From contig NZ_FNVA01000001.1 of NCBI RefSeq assembly GCF_900108185.1, positions 248,001 through 312,000 of the forward strand: a stretch of DNA of 64,000 bases, in the 5' to 3' direction. Of this stretch, positions 16,263 through 24,588 are shown piece after piece. The notes beneath the pieces are model-generated. The model ran no database searches and had not been told where the DNA came from. It worked only from the letters and a program-made list of their open reading frames with translations. A program made the position numbers and the translations under genes. The number at the start of each line of letters is the position of its first letter. Position 1 is the first letter of the stretch. This DNA comes from Bryocella elongata. Lineage in GTDB: Bacteria; Acidobacteriota; Terriglobia; Terriglobales; Acidobacteriaceae.

Positions 16263-17651
16263 TCAGCGGCTGTAGTGCGGCTGATAGCCGTAGCTCTTGG
16301 AGCTCGAAGCGCTTTCGGACATCGCGGAGTCTCCGCCGCCGAGTTCCGTGAGCTGGTTGACGACGTGGTGGAGGCTCTGGGCCTGGGCCTTGAGCTGGGC
16401 GGCGGCGGCGGAGTTCTCTTCGGCGGTGCTGGCTGTGGTTTGCGCGATGGATTCGATGTTCACGACCGCGGAGCTGACTCGCCGGATGCCTTCGACCTGT
16501 TCGCGGCTGGCCGTCTGGATGTCGGCGATGATGGAGTTGAGCCGGGTGGACTGCTCGGTGATTCCGCGAACGGCCGTGGTGACGTGGGTGACCTTGGCGA
16601 GGCCTGCGGTGGCGTTGAGGATGGAGACGCCGATGAGCTCTGCGGTCTGCTTGGCGGCCTCGCTGGAGCGCTGCGCGAGGTTGCGGACCTCTTCGGCGAC
16701 GACGGCGAAGCCGAGACCGGTTTCACCGGCGCGGGCGGCTTCGACGGCGGCGTTCAGGGCGAGGATATTGGTCTGGAAGGCGATCTGCTCGGTGGTCTTG
16801 ACGATGCCGGAGATCTGTTTGCTGGAGGCGTTGATGGTGTCCATGGCGCTGACCATCTCGTCGAGGAGGCGGTTGGCGTCGTCGAAGCGTTGTTCGTTTT
16901 CAGAAGCGATGGAGCCGGCGAGGTTGCAGCTCTCAGCGTTGCGGGCGGAGACGGTGCTGATGATCTGGGCCGAGGAGGAGATCTCGCTGATGGAGGCGGC
17001 TTCGCTCTGGGCCGAGCTGGCGAGGGCGTGCGAGGAGGCTTCGACCTGCGCGGTGGCGTTTTCGACCTCGGTGGCGGTGGTGTCGAGGTACTCGAGGACG
17101 ATGCCCTGGGCTCGGAGCGAACGTCCGAACTGCATGGCGAGCCAGACGGTGGGGATCGTCTCCATGACGACGTAGAAGGCGTGGAGGAGGACGACGCTGA
17201 AGCCAGCCTTGTAGTTGAAGACGCTATCCGGCAGCCACAGCCAGAAGGTGACGTGGTGCACGGCGATGATGCCAGCGGCGACGAGCACGGGCTTGATGCG
17301 ACCAAAGGCGACCAACAGGGCCAGCAGGGCGAAGATCTCGAAGTGGGCTTCGATCATGCCGCCGGCTACGTGGATGGCGAGGGCGCAGACGCCCATGGAG
17401 CAGACAGCGAGCGAGACGGGGCCGAACTCCCAGGTGTTGTTGGTGAAGACGGCGAGGCCGGGGCCGAGGAGCAGCACGATCATGACGCCGAGTACGACCG
17501 TCATGCTGGAATGCATGATGCTGGCGACAATCAGCAGGATGGGCAGATGGGCTGCCATGAAGTAGAAGCCCAGCGTGCTGACCTTACGGATGTATGCCTT
17601 CTCGTAGTTGGTGGTGTCCTGATGCAGAGGATTTTGGGAGAGGGAGGTCAT
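16263..17651 (-). CDS. Methyl-accepting chemotaxis protein with a polytopic membrane N-terminus
   Basis: 462 residues. Residues 25-195 hold about six membrane helices in place of the usual two helices with a periplasmic domain, so ligand sensing would be within the membrane or at the cytoplasmic side. No HAMP domain is recognisable. The cytoplasmic signalling coiled coil runs from about residue 200 to 440, with the hairpin tip around FAVVAEEVRNLAQRSSEAA, where CheA and CheW bind. The C-terminus (SSSKSYGYQPHYSR) has no clear CheR-binding pentapeptide. It starts 17 bp after the stop of the thioredoxin-like gene, so the two are probably co-transcribed and the receptor may respond to redox or energy state (inference). 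Confidence 0.9.
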   Translation of the reverse strand: MTSLSQNPLHQDTTNYEKAYIRKVSTLGFYFMAAHLPILLIVASIMHSSMTVVLGVMIVLLLGPGLAVFTNNTWEFGPVSLAVCSMGVCALAIHVAGGMIEAHFEIFALLALLVAFGRIKPVLVAAGIIAVHHVTFWLWLPDSVFNYKAGFSVVLLHAFYVVMETIPTVWLAMQFGRSLRAQGIVLEYLDTTATEVENATAQVEASSHALASSAQSEAASISEISSSAQIISTVSARNAESCNLAGSIASENEQRFDDANRLLDEMVSAMDTINASSKQISGIVKTTEQIAFQTNILALNAAVEAARAGETGLGFAVVAEEVRNLAQRSSEAAKQTAELIGVSILNATAGLAKVTHVTTAVRGITEQSTRLNSIIADIQTASREQVEGIRRVSSAVVNIESIAQTTASTAEENSAAAAQLKAQAQSLHHVVNQLTELGGGDSAMSESASSSKSYGYQPHYSR

Positions 17652-17668
17652 GTTGGTCAGGCATCCAG

Positions 17669-18253
17669 TCAGGGAAGTCGATATTTCATGCGGAATGGGT
17701 CAACGCGTGCGCGAAGTCGCTGGCTGATGGCGCAACCCATTAGCGGCAAAGGGTGAGGCTCTTCCCCGGAGCGCAGGGACGTGAGGATGTTCGTGTCCTG
17801 ATCGCCGAGGGCGCCGTAGCCGCCACGGTAGAGGATCTTGCTTTCGGGCGTGACGACGACGAGCAGGGGAACTCCGACGAGGCCGATTTTGGCGGGTATG
17901 GTCTCGGAGTTGATGTGGATCACGGAGAAGCCGCGATCCTGGACGCGCTGGAGGTTTCGTGGGCCGTCGGGGTCAGGTGGCTCGGGGCCTTCGACCATGA
18001 CGACCTGCTCTTCGACACCGGGCTGCGGGCCACGGGTTGCGAGGTGCTGAAGAACGCGCTGCGAGCAGGCGCAGCTGGGCGAGAGGAAGTGAACCTCGCG
18101 CCAATGGCCGGGGGCGACCGCTGGCGCGAGGGTGAGAATCTCGTCTCCTGGGGCCTGGAAGGGAACGTGGTAGCTCATCAGGATGCCGCCGCCGAGCATG
18201 ACGAGGGCGGTCCAGCAGATGTAGAGCGCCCGGGATGGCAGGAGTGGCGGCAT
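17669..18253 (-). CDS. Membrane-anchored thioredoxin-like protein (RedB/TlpA-like)
   Basis: 194 residues. One N-terminal membrane helix (about residues 9-27) anchors a periplasmic domain. The domain has a WREVHFLSPSCACSQRV segment in which the cysteine pair is CAC (CxC) instead of the usual CxxC. Later it has a cis-Pro type GVPLLVVVTPE loop, an ILYRGGYG strand, and a conserved C-terminal GCAISQRL. This matches a thioredoxin fold of the RedB type, whose role is poorly known. It is the first gene of an apparent two-gene operon with the chemoreceptor. A perfect 11-bp-arm palindrome lies about 90 bp upstream of the start. Confidence 0.7.
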   Translation of the reverse strand: MPPLLPSRALYICWTALVMLGGGILMSYHVPFQAPGDEILTLAPAVAPGHWREVHFLSPSCACSQRVLQHLATRGPQPGVEEQVVMVEGPEPPDPDGPRNLQRVQDRGFSVIHINSETIPAKIGLVGVPLLVVVTPESKILYRGGYGALGDQDTNILTSLRSGEEPHPLPLMGCAISQRLRARVDPFRMKYRLP

Positions 18254-18340
18254 GAGGCAGAAGACTGGTTCCAGGCGGGCCGGAACGTGAGGTCTTCTGC
18301 GATATCGGCAGGATTGTGAGCGAAATTGAGGCGGCGGATG

Positions 18341-18367
18341 CTAACTGTCCGCGTATCGGACAGTTAG
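18341..18367. promoter_or_regulatory. Perfect palindrome, candidate operator
   Basis: Arms CTAACTGTCCG / CGGACAGTTAG, 11 bp each, with a 5-nt centre. It lies about 88 bp upstream of the thioredoxin-like/chemoreceptor operon and 117 bp beyond the smpB stop. It has no flanking U-tract on either strand, so a dimeric repressor site is more likely than a terminator. Confidence 0.5.
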
Positions 18368-18428
18368 GGGCGCTATTCATGTCGTTTCGCGAGCAGCCGG
18401 GAGCTGGGTGTATCGCAGAAAGGGATGG

Positions 18429-18460
18429 GTCGCGAGTTCCGGGCTGCGAGGTGCGAGTCC
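18429..18460. repeat. CGAGTT/GCGAGGTGCGAG intergenic repeat
   Basis: Short purine-rich tract downstream of smpB, built of CGAGTTCC and GCGAGGTGCGAG words like the tract at 52968. Confidence 0.4.
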
Positions 18461-18484
18461 TGAATGACCGGGAGCGCTGCGTGA

Positions 18485-19027
18485 TCAGGAACGCTGGGAG
18501 CGGGCGATGGCGGCGCGGGCTTCCTTGTCGGCTTCGCGGTTGCGCTCGGTGGCGCGCTTGTCCCAGTCCTGCTTGCCTTTGGCCAGGGCGAGCTCGCACT
18601 TGACGAGTCCGTGGCGGAAGTAGAGCCGGGTGGGGATGAGGGTGTAGCCCTTCTGGTTGGTGAGGCCCTTGAGCTTCTCGATCTCTCGCTTGTGCAGCAG
18701 GAGCTTCCGGGTGCGGAGGCTCTCGTGATTCATGGCATTGCCGTGGGAGAAGGGGCCGATGTGGGCGTTCAGCAGGAAGGCTTCGCCGTCTTTGAGGAGG
18801 CCGTAGGCGTCCTTGAGGTTGGCGTTGCCTTCGCGGATGGACTTGACCTCGGTGCCGCGGAGGGCGACGCCGCACTCGAAGCGGTCGGTGAGGAAGTAAT
18901 TGTGACTGGCGGCGCGGTTGAACGAAGCGTCACGGTTGCCCGCGGCGACGGGATCGCGGTCCTTCTGCCTGGGGGCAGGATTCTTCGCGTGGGAAGGTGT
19001 GGTCGGGTTGGATAGCGAACGGGGCAT
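18485..19027 (-). CDS. smpB: SsrA-binding protein SmpB
   Basis: 180 residues from ATG 19027; an in-frame TTG at 19039 is also possible. SmpB binds tmRNA and brings it to stalled ribosomes. Family features are ASHNYFLTDRFECGVALRGTEVKSIREG, NLKDAYGLL, HIGPFSHGN and RKLLLHKREI, ending in the basic tail KGKQDWDKRATERNREADKEAR that contacts the ribosome. An extra basic, Pro-rich N-terminus of about 30 residues precedes the beta-barrel. Upstream on the coding strand GGAGGA and TCCTCC arms form a small hairpin at about 19041-19061. No ssrA gene was found in the window. Confidence 0.95.
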   Translation of the reverse strand: MPRSLSNPTTPSHAKNPAPRQKDRDPVAAGNRDASFNRAASHNYFLTDRFECGVALRGTEVKSIREGNANLKDAYGLLKDGEAFLLNAHIGPFSHGNAMNHESLRTRKLLLHKREIEKLKGLTNQKGYTLIPTRLYFRHGLVKCELALAKGKQDWDKRATERNREADKEARAAIARSQRS

Positions 19028-19341
19028 TGGTACGTCCAAAGGAGGAGAACAGCAGTCCTCCGGATTCTTGATGCTAGCAGAGCCGCAGACGGTTCAGGGC
19101 GGATGTAGCCTGGCGGGCGGCGGTGGCCGTCGAAGGGTGTCGGAGTGGTTCTACAAGGCAAGGGAGGCAGGTTCTGCAGCGGATGAGGCGGGAGATGCGA
19201 ATGGTAGTATGGAGCGAGCCCGACCGACCGCTCAGGAGCGCGAAACATGCTGTTGGGACACGCCTTGCAGCGGCCCCAGGCTCCGGCCACCAGCAACTTC
19301 TGAAGCCGCGTAAACGAGGCATTCTGGAGCAGGACGCGAGC
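19028..19341. other. Divergent intergenic region smpB / secretin
   Basis: About 310 bp. The plus-strand frame of the secretin is open through part of it, but no start there has a ribosome binding site and the encoded stretch lacks a signal peptide. I see the GGAGGA/TCCTCC hairpin near smpB and no tRNA or tmRNA. Promoters for both genes should lie here; none could be assigned with confidence. Confidence 0.4.
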
Positions 19342-21858
19342 ATGCAGGGACGCAGGATGGGAGAGCCCGTCGGGGGGCGCAAGGGAATTTCCCGGCCACG
19401 CCGCAGCTGGGCCGCAAGACTGACAACGGCCGCCGTGATGGCGCTCGCGCTGGGCGCCTTGTGGACGGCAGGTGAAAAGACCGCGCAAGCGCAGTCGGCG
19501 TCCACGTGGAACAAGCGTGGCGAGGTTGCGGAGGCGCGGGACGACTTCGACACGGCGTTCGAGGCGTTTCGCCAGGCGCACCTGAAGAAGCCCACAGATC
19601 TTCGCTATCGCGAGCGGTACGAGCGCCTAAGGTTTGAGGCGGCGAACCAGCATGTTGACCGGGGCCGGGTCATGCGGCAGTCAGGCGACGCTGCCGGGGC
19701 GATCAACGAGTTTACGCGCGCGCTGCAGATCGATCCGGGGAACCAGGCGGCGGCTCAGGAGCTGCAGCAGACGCAGAAGGCATCGCCGAACGCCGGGTCA
19801 AGCGCACCCGCCGCCGCGCAGGCAGCGCTGGCTTCCGGAGACAATGGCGGGGCCGCACCGATTACGCCGATGCTGGGCGAGCAGACACCGTACCAGAAGC
19901 AGGTGCAGCGCGACATTCTGACGCTGGCCACGCCGGTGAGTCTTCGGCCCGTCTCCGAAGACCCGATTACGCTGCACATGGTGGAAGACACCAAGGTGGT
20001 TTACCAGGCGATCGGCAAGGCTGCCGGCCTGAACGTGATCTTCGATCCGGACTACAGCTCGAAGCGGGTTCCGGTGGACCTGACGAGCGTGAGCCTGTAC
20101 GACGCGCTTCGTATTGTGGGCATGCTGAGCGGGACCTTCTGGAAGCCGGTAACGCCCAACACGATCTTTGTCGCGCAGAACAATCGCGCGAAACGCACCG
20201 ACCTGGATGACATGGCGGTGCAGACGTTTTACCTGACGAACGTCTCGCAGCAGAACGACTCGAACGAGATCCTGGTGGCGCTGCGCAACCTGCTGGATCC
20301 GAGCGTGAAGATCTACCTCGTGGCGAGCCAGAATGCGATCATTCTGCGCGCGACGCCGGACGAGCTGATCCTTGCGGAGAAGCTGATCAACGATCTGGAC
20401 CGCACGCGGGCTGAGGTGGTGATCGACGTCGCCGTGCTCGAGGTGAGCCGCAACAAGGAGCGCGACCTCGGCATTACGCTGCCTACGAGCATTGGACTGA
20501 CGCCGCAGGAGAGCAACTACAACCAGAGTTCGTCCAGCAGTACGAGCACAACGTCCACGAGCACGACGTCGACCTCGACGACCAGCGGACTGACGCTGAA
20601 TACGCTGGCGAACCTGAACGCGACAAACTTTGCCGTGACGCTTTCGGGCGGTACGGTGAATGCGCTGCTGACGGATGCGGACACGCGCATCCTTCAGAAC
20701 CCGCGCATCCGCGCGACGGACGGCCAGCACTCGACGCTGAAGATCGGTTCGAAGATTCCAGTGGCTACGGGATCGTACAGCTCGACGCTGAGCGCAGCGA
20801 GCAGCTATGGCGTGCAGACGCAGTTCACCTACCTTGACGTGGGTGTGAACATCGACATCACGCCGACGGTGCACTACGACCGCGAGATCTCGCTGAAGTT
20901 GAAGATCGAGGTCTCGGCGCAGAACGGCAGCGTTACGATTTCGAGCGTGACGGAGCCGATCATCTCGCAACGTGTGTCGGAGCAGGTGATCCAGCTCAAG
21001 GACGGCGAGCCTTCGATTCTGGCCGGATTGCTGCAGAAGCAGGACTCGACCTCTGTGAATGGAACGCCGGGGCTGGCTTCGCTCCCGTTCTTCAAGTACT
21101 TCTTCTCGAGCCAGGACAAGACGACGCAACAGGATGAGATTGTGTTCCTGGTGATTCCGCACATCGTTCGCGAGCAGGTGCTGACGGACGAGAACACCGA
21201 AGCGGTGTACACGGGCACGAGCCAGTCGATTGAGCTGATGCGTAAGGATCCGGCGAAGATTGCCGCGGCCCGGGCGGAGCGGATGGATCTGGCCGCACCC
21301 TCGACTTCGACGCAGGAGACGTCCGCTGCGCGTGCGGCTTCGGCGATGGTGGGAGCGATCGCACGCGACGGAAGTCCGATTCCCGCAGGAGCCGGGACTG
21401 TTCCTCCGCCCACGCCGCCTGCGGCGAATGCGGGCGGATCGACGACCCCGGTCTCGCTACAGGTGATTCCGCCGTCGACGGTGCAGACTGTGGGGTCTAC
21501 CTTCCAGGTGGTGCTGAAGGTGACCAACGCCCGGGATCTTTCGACCATACCGCTGCAGATGCAGTTCAACCCGAAGGTTCTGCAGCTGGTTGGAGTCGAG
21601 GACGGTACGCTGATGAGCCGCGACGGCCAGCCGGCAGCGCTGGTCCATCGCGATGGCGACGACGGCTCGGTGACGATCACGAGCACACGGCCGCCGCAGG
21701 CTCCGGGAGTGAATGGCGAAGGTTCGCTGTGCACGCTGACGTTCAAGGCCATTGGTGCGGGTGATTCGCCGCTGGCCCTGGTGCGGATCGGCGCGCGGGA
21801 CTCCAAGCAGAACAACCTGCCCACGGTCGGTTCGCAGGGTGTGGTGCACGTCAAGTAG
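19342..21858 (+). CDS. Secretin (GspD/PilQ type) with N-terminal TPR and C-terminal cohesin domain
   Basis: 838 residues from ATG 19342 (ATG 19357 also possible). Residues 20-50 form a long signal peptide ending in TAQAQSA. A TPR-like region follows (AINEFTRALQIDPGNQ). From about residue 195 come secretin N-domains (VVYQAIGKAAGLNVIFDPDY; QTFYLTNVSQQNDSNEIL). The outer-membrane secretin core contains a Ser/Thr-rich linker (SSSTSTTSTSTTSTSTTSG), GTVNALLTDADTRILQNP and VSEQVIQLKDGEPSILAGLL. The last 140 residues are a cohesin domain (VSLQVIPPSTVQTVGSTFQV ... IPLQMQFNPKVLQLVGVE). The secretin ring should form the outer-membrane channel of a type II secretion or type IV pilus-like system. Two pseudopilin genes follow. 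Confidence 0.9.
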   Translation: MQGRRMGEPVGGRKGISRPRRSWAARLTTAAVMALALGALWTAGEKTAQAQSASTWNKRGEVAEARDDFDTAFEAFRQAHLKKPTDLRYRERYERLRFEAANQHVDRGRVMRQSGDAAGAINEFTRALQIDPGNQAAAQELQQTQKASPNAGSSAPAAAQAALASGDNGGAAPITPMLGEQTPYQKQVQRDILTLATPVSLRPVSEDPITLHMVEDTKVVYQAIGKAAGLNVIFDPDYSSKRVPVDLTSVSLYDALRIVGMLSGTFWKPVTPNTIFVAQNNRAKRTDLDDMAVQTFYLTNVSQQNDSNEILVALRNLLDPSVKIYLVASQNAIILRATPDELILAEKLINDLDRTRAEVVIDVAVLEVSRNKERDLGITLPTSIGLTPQESNYNQSSSSSTSTTSTSTTSTSTTSGLTLNTLANLNATNFAVTLSGGTVNALLTDADTRILQNPRIRATDGQHSTLKIGSKIPVATGSYSSTLSAASSYGVQTQFTYLDVGVNIDITPTVHYDREISLKLKIEVSAQNGSVTISSVTEPIISQRVSEQVIQLKDGEPSILAGLLQKQDSTSVNGTPGLASLPFFKYFFSSQDKTTQQDEIVFLVIPHIVREQVLTDENTEAVYTGTSQSIELMRKDPAKIAAARAERMDLAAPSTSTQETSAARAASAMVGAIARDGSPIPAGAGTVPPPTPPAANAGGSTTPVSLQVIPPSTVQTVGSTFQVVLKVTNARDLSTIPLQMQFNPKVLQLVGVEDGTLMSRDGQPAALVHRDGDDGSVTITSTRPPQAPGVNGEGSLCTLTFKAIGAGDSPLALVRIGARDSKQNNLPTVGSQGVVHVK

Positions 21859-21861
21859 CTG

Positions 21862-21890
21862 CAGACAGTAGAGGGCAGATAGTAGACCGT
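21862..21890. repeat. GACAGTAG-type intergenic repeat (copy 2)
   Basis: Fills the gap between the secretin stop and the first pseudopilin start with CAGACAGTAGAG and AGATAGTAGACC words. Confidence 0.6.
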
Positions 21891-22361
21891 ATGGTGGCAG
21901 GAGCGCAGAACGCGCGGAGGGGTGAAGCGGGGCTCACGCTGGTCGAACTGATCATCGTGGTGACGGTCCTGTCGATCCTGGCGGTCGCCGCAGTTCCGGT
22001 GGTGAAGCTGCAGATCAAGCGCGCGAAAGAGGTGGCGTTGCGCCGCGATCTGCAGGAGATGCGGCGGGCGATCGATGCGTACAAGGACGCGGCGGACAAG
22101 GGAGCGTTCCAGACCAAGGCCGACTCGATGAACTATCCTCCGGACTTGCAGACGCTGGTGGACGGAGTCGATGTACAGACCAAGCACCTGCGGTTCCTGC
22201 GCAAGATTCCGATTGATCCGATGACGGGCACGACGGAGTGGGGGATGCGGTCCAACCAGGACGAGCCGGATTCGGACTCCTGGGGCGGGCAGAACGTGTT
22301 TGATGTCTTCACGAAGAGCAGCGGAACGGCGCTTGATGGGACGAAGTACAGCACCTGGTGA
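21891..22361 (+). CDS. Type II secretion pseudopilin (GspG-like)
   Basis: 156 residues. The class III prepilin signal is short: after GEAG comes LTLVELIIVVTVLSIL, giving cleavage by prepilin peptidase after Gly and keeping Glu at +5. The hydrophobic N-terminal helix continues into a GspG-like globular part with RAKEVALRRDLQEMRRAIDAY and KIPIDPMTGTTEWGM, the usual calcium-loop region of major pseudopilins. The C-terminus GTKYSTW closely resembles that of the next gene. It sits 32 bp after the secretin and probably shares its transcript. Likely role: component of the pseudopilus that works with the secretin. Confidence 0.9.
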   Translation: MVAGAQNARRGEAGLTLVELIIVVTVLSILAVAAVPVVKLQIKRAKEVALRRDLQEMRRAIDAYKDAADKGAFQTKADSMNYPPDLQTLVDGVDVQTKHLRFLRKIPIDPMTGTTEWGMRSNQDEPDSDSWGGQNVFDVFTKSSGTALDGTKYSTW

Positions 22362-22365
22362 AAGC

Positions 22366-22400
22366 AAGACAGTAGACAGTAGTGATTAGAGCGTAGACAA
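22366..22400. repeat. GACAGTAG-type intergenic repeat (copy 3)
   Basis: AAGACAGTAGACAGTAG followed by TGATTAGAGCGTAGAC between the two pseudopilin genes. Confidence 0.6.
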
Positions 22401-22427
22401 AGGCGGATCCGGGCGACGGACGACTCC

Positions 22428-22844
22428 ATGGGAAAGACGATCACAACACGGAAAGGGCGCAGAGCTCGGGGCTTTACGCTCATCGAGCTGATCATCGTCA
22501 TGGCCATCATCGCGACGTTGTCGGCGATTGCGATCCCGCGCTACATCCAGATTGTGAAGAAGGCCAAGGAAGCGACGCTGCAGGAGGATCTGCACGTGAT
22601 GCGGGCGGCCATCGACGCGTATACGGTCGACAAGGAGAAGGCTCCGCAGTCGCTGGATGAGCTGGTGCAGGCGGGATACCTGAAGTCCATGCCGATCGAT
22701 CCCATGACCGGTCATAGCGATACGTGGATTACAGCGCAGTCCGACTCGATGATGGACATCAACGAGACGGAGGGCGGAATCGACGATGTTCATTCGGGCG
22801 CACAGGGTGTGGCGATCGACGGGACGAGCTATAACACCTGGTAG
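22428..22844 (+). CDS. Second type II secretion pseudopilin (GspG-like paralogue)
   Basis: 138 residues. The prepilin motif is RRARG then FTLIELIIVMAIIATL, with cleavage after Gly and Glu at +5. Next come KKAKEATLQEDLHVMRAAID and YLKSMPIDPMTGHSDTW, aligned with the upstream pseudopilin, and the C-terminus GTSYNTW. The tandem arrangement and similarity point to a duplication, with two distinct pilin subunits for the same machine. No ribosome binding site is obvious before the ATG at 22428; the sequence GGGCGACGGACGACTCC precedes it. No further gsp or pil genes lie in the window. Confidence 0.9.
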   Translation: MGKTITTRKGRRARGFTLIELIIVMAIIATLSAIAIPRYIQIVKKAKEATLQEDLHVMRAAIDAYTVDKEKAPQSLDELVQAGYLKSMPIDPMTGHSDTWITAQSDSMMDINETEGGIDDVHSGAQGVAIDGTSYNTW

Positions 22845-23040
22845 GAGCGCTGCGCGTCAGCGGCTTCGCCGGTAGCGCTTCGCCTGCGCCGCTTCGCGGT
22901 GAGGGGCCGGTGTGGCCAGGGCGCCGAATCGCCCGGGTGTGTCACCCAAACTTCTCGCGGATGCGTCTAAGATGGTATCCAGAGTTGCGCCTCGGCCTGT
23001 CGATTTGCTCAGGGGCGTTGTCTCTTCGGGGTACCCCCTC

Positions 23041-24351
23041 ATGCGTCTCCTCACCCTCGCTACTCTGATGAGTCTTTCGGCCGGCGCTGTTGCGCTGGCT
23101 CAGACGACTTCGCCTTCTTCGACGCCATCGACCACCACCACAGCAACCCCGGCGGCCTCGGCTCCTTCTGGCGCTTCGACGTCGAGCGGGACTGCGGCTC
23201 AGGATCCTGCCAAGCCTGCGGCGAAGTCTTCGTCGGACGATGCGACGATTGCGGCGGAGCACTCGGCGAATGCCGACGCGGACAAGATCATCGAGCCGAA
23301 GGGTGATGCGTCCAAGACGGACGACAAGAATGCGAAGAAGTCCAAGGACGGGAAGACCGACACGGCCGACTCGAAGAAGGACGACGACATTCCGAATCCT
23401 GGCGACCATCTTGACCCGCACATCAAGAAGGGCAGCGAGGACGATGTGAACGCGATCGGGACGAGGAATATCGGTGGCCGCGGCATGGGCAACTGGTACT
23501 CGACGAACTGGGAGATTGGAACGGGCAAGCAGTACTCGATGGAAGTCGAGAAGAGCTCGCACCTGGTCACGGATCCGGTTGTGGTGGAGTACGTGAACCG
23601 CGTGGGCCAGAACCTGGTGAAGAATTCGGACGCGAAGGTGCCGTTCACGATCAAGGTGCTGGACACGGACGAGATCAACGCGATGGCGTTGCCGGGCGGC
23701 TACTTCTACGTGAACTCGGGGCTGATCCTGGCGTGCGACTCGGAAGATGAGCTTGCCGGCGTGATGGCGCACGAGATCTCGCACGTGGTGGCGCACCATG
23801 CGGCGCGCGAGATGACTCGGCTGAACTACATGCAGATCGGTTCGATTCCACTGATGATCTTTACGCAGGGCACGTGGACGGGCTACGGGATCTACGAGGC
23901 GACGCAGCTGGCGGTGCCGATGGCGTTCCTGTCGTTCTCGCGGCAATTCGAAGCGGAAGCGGACTTCCTGGGCGTGCAGTGGATGTACAAGGCGGGTTAC
24001 GATCCGCAGGGCATGGTGACGATCTTCGAGAAGCTTTCGGCGCTGGAGAAGCACAAGCCCGGAGCGCTGTCGAAGGCGTTCAGCGATCATCCTGCGACGC
24101 CGGACCGCATTGCGAATGTTGAGGATGAGATTGCGACGATTCTTCCGGCGCGGCCTGAGTACCTGGTAACGACGAGCGAGTTTGACCAGGTGAAGGCGCG
24201 GCTGGCACGCATCCAGAACAAGCGAGGCGTGAACGACAAGAAGAACGGTAATAAGCCCACGCTGCGGCGCACGGGAACCTCGAACAACGATCCCAACTCT
24301 ACGAACTCGAACTCGAACGACGGGCCGCCTACGCTGGGCCGCAGGAACTGA
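23041..24351 (+). CDS. Exported M48-family metalloprotease (BepA/Oma1-like)
   Basis: 436 residues from ATG 23041 (MRLLTLATLMSLSAG, a clear signal peptide). The frame is open further upstream, but those residues are not signal-like. A long low-complexity linker rich in Ser, Thr, Ala, Asp and Lys (about residues 20-120) separates the leader from the catalytic domain. Zinc motif HExxH is in MAHEISHVVAHH, with the third ligand in FEAEADFLGV. The domain ends with SDHPATPDRI, typical of M48. The C-terminus is Asn/Ser-rich. By family, a periplasmic protease or chaperone for outer-membrane protein quality control. A hairpin terminator follows at 24402. Confidence 0.9.
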   Translation: MRLLTLATLMSLSAGAVALAQTTSPSSTPSTTTTATPAASAPSGASTSSGTAAQDPAKPAAKSSSDDATIAAEHSANADADKIIEPKGDASKTDDKNAKKSKDGKTDTADSKKDDDIPNPGDHLDPHIKKGSEDDVNAIGTRNIGGRGMGNWYSTNWEIGTGKQYSMEVEKSSHLVTDPVVVEYVNRVGQNLVKNSDAKVPFTIKVLDTDEINAMALPGGYFYVNSGLILACDSEDELAGVMAHEISHVVAHHAAREMTRLNYMQIGSIPLMIFTQGTWTGYGIYEATQLAVPMAFLSFSRQFEAEADFLGVQWMYKAGYDPQGMVTIFEKLSALEKHKPGALSKAFSDHPATPDRIANVEDEIATILPARPEYLVTTSEFDQVKARLARIQNKRGVNDKKNGNKPTLRRTGTSNNDPNSTNSNSNDGPPTLGRRN

Positions 24352-24352
24352 T

Positions 24353-24381
24353 GTGCAGTGAGTAGAGCGTAGACAGTAGAT
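24353..24381. repeat. GACAGTAG-type intergenic repeat (copy 4)
   Basis: GTGCAGTGAGTAGAGCGTAG followed by ACAGTAG directly after the M48 protease stop. Confidence 0.55.
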
Positions 24382-24401
24382 TGGGTTGAGCTGTGAAGTG
24401 G

Positions 24402-24429
24402 GGCGTGGGCTTTGGCTCACGCCTTCTGC
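24402..24429 (+). terminator. Intrinsic terminator after the M48 protease gene
   Basis: Arms GGCGTGGGC / GCTCACGCC (one G-T wobble) with a TTTG loop, followed by TTCTGCT. Confidence 0.6.
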
Positions 24430-24449
24430 TTTGGGCTTGACTGGAATTT

Positions 24450-24535
24450 GAGCTGTAGAGGTGCGAGGTGTGCAGGAGAGGCGAGGAGCGAGGTCTCTGA
24501 ACAGCGATGAGGGGTTGAGCTGTGAGCGATGAGGA
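24450..24535. repeat. GAGCTGTAGAG/GCGATGAGG low-complexity repeat
   Basis: Purine-rich tract of GAGCTGTGAGCGATGAGG-like words upstream of queF. Similar tracts lie at 30181, 39203 and 58196. Confidence 0.5.
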
Positions 24536-24576
24536 GCAGCGCCGGGGCCGGGTGACGTCCGAATCGGATGATTTGA

Positions 24577-24588
24577 GACAATATGGGT
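24577..24588 (+). promoter_or_regulatory. Candidate leaderless promoter of queF
   Basis: GACAAT at 24577-24582, then 6 nt, then ATG 24589. It deviates from TAnnnT only at the first base. It favours the second ATG as the start. Confidence 0.35.

Noticed and set aside
19128..19210. Stretch beginning GGTGTCGGAGTGGTTCTAC, considered as a tRNA-Ser/Leu or tmRNA near smpB.
   Set aside because: No acceptor stem, anticodon arm or T-loop could be folded.
24352..24588. Region upstream of queF considered for a preQ1 riboswitch.
   Set aside because: It consists of a terminator and low-complexity repeats; no preQ1 aptamer-like hairpin with an A-rich tail was found.
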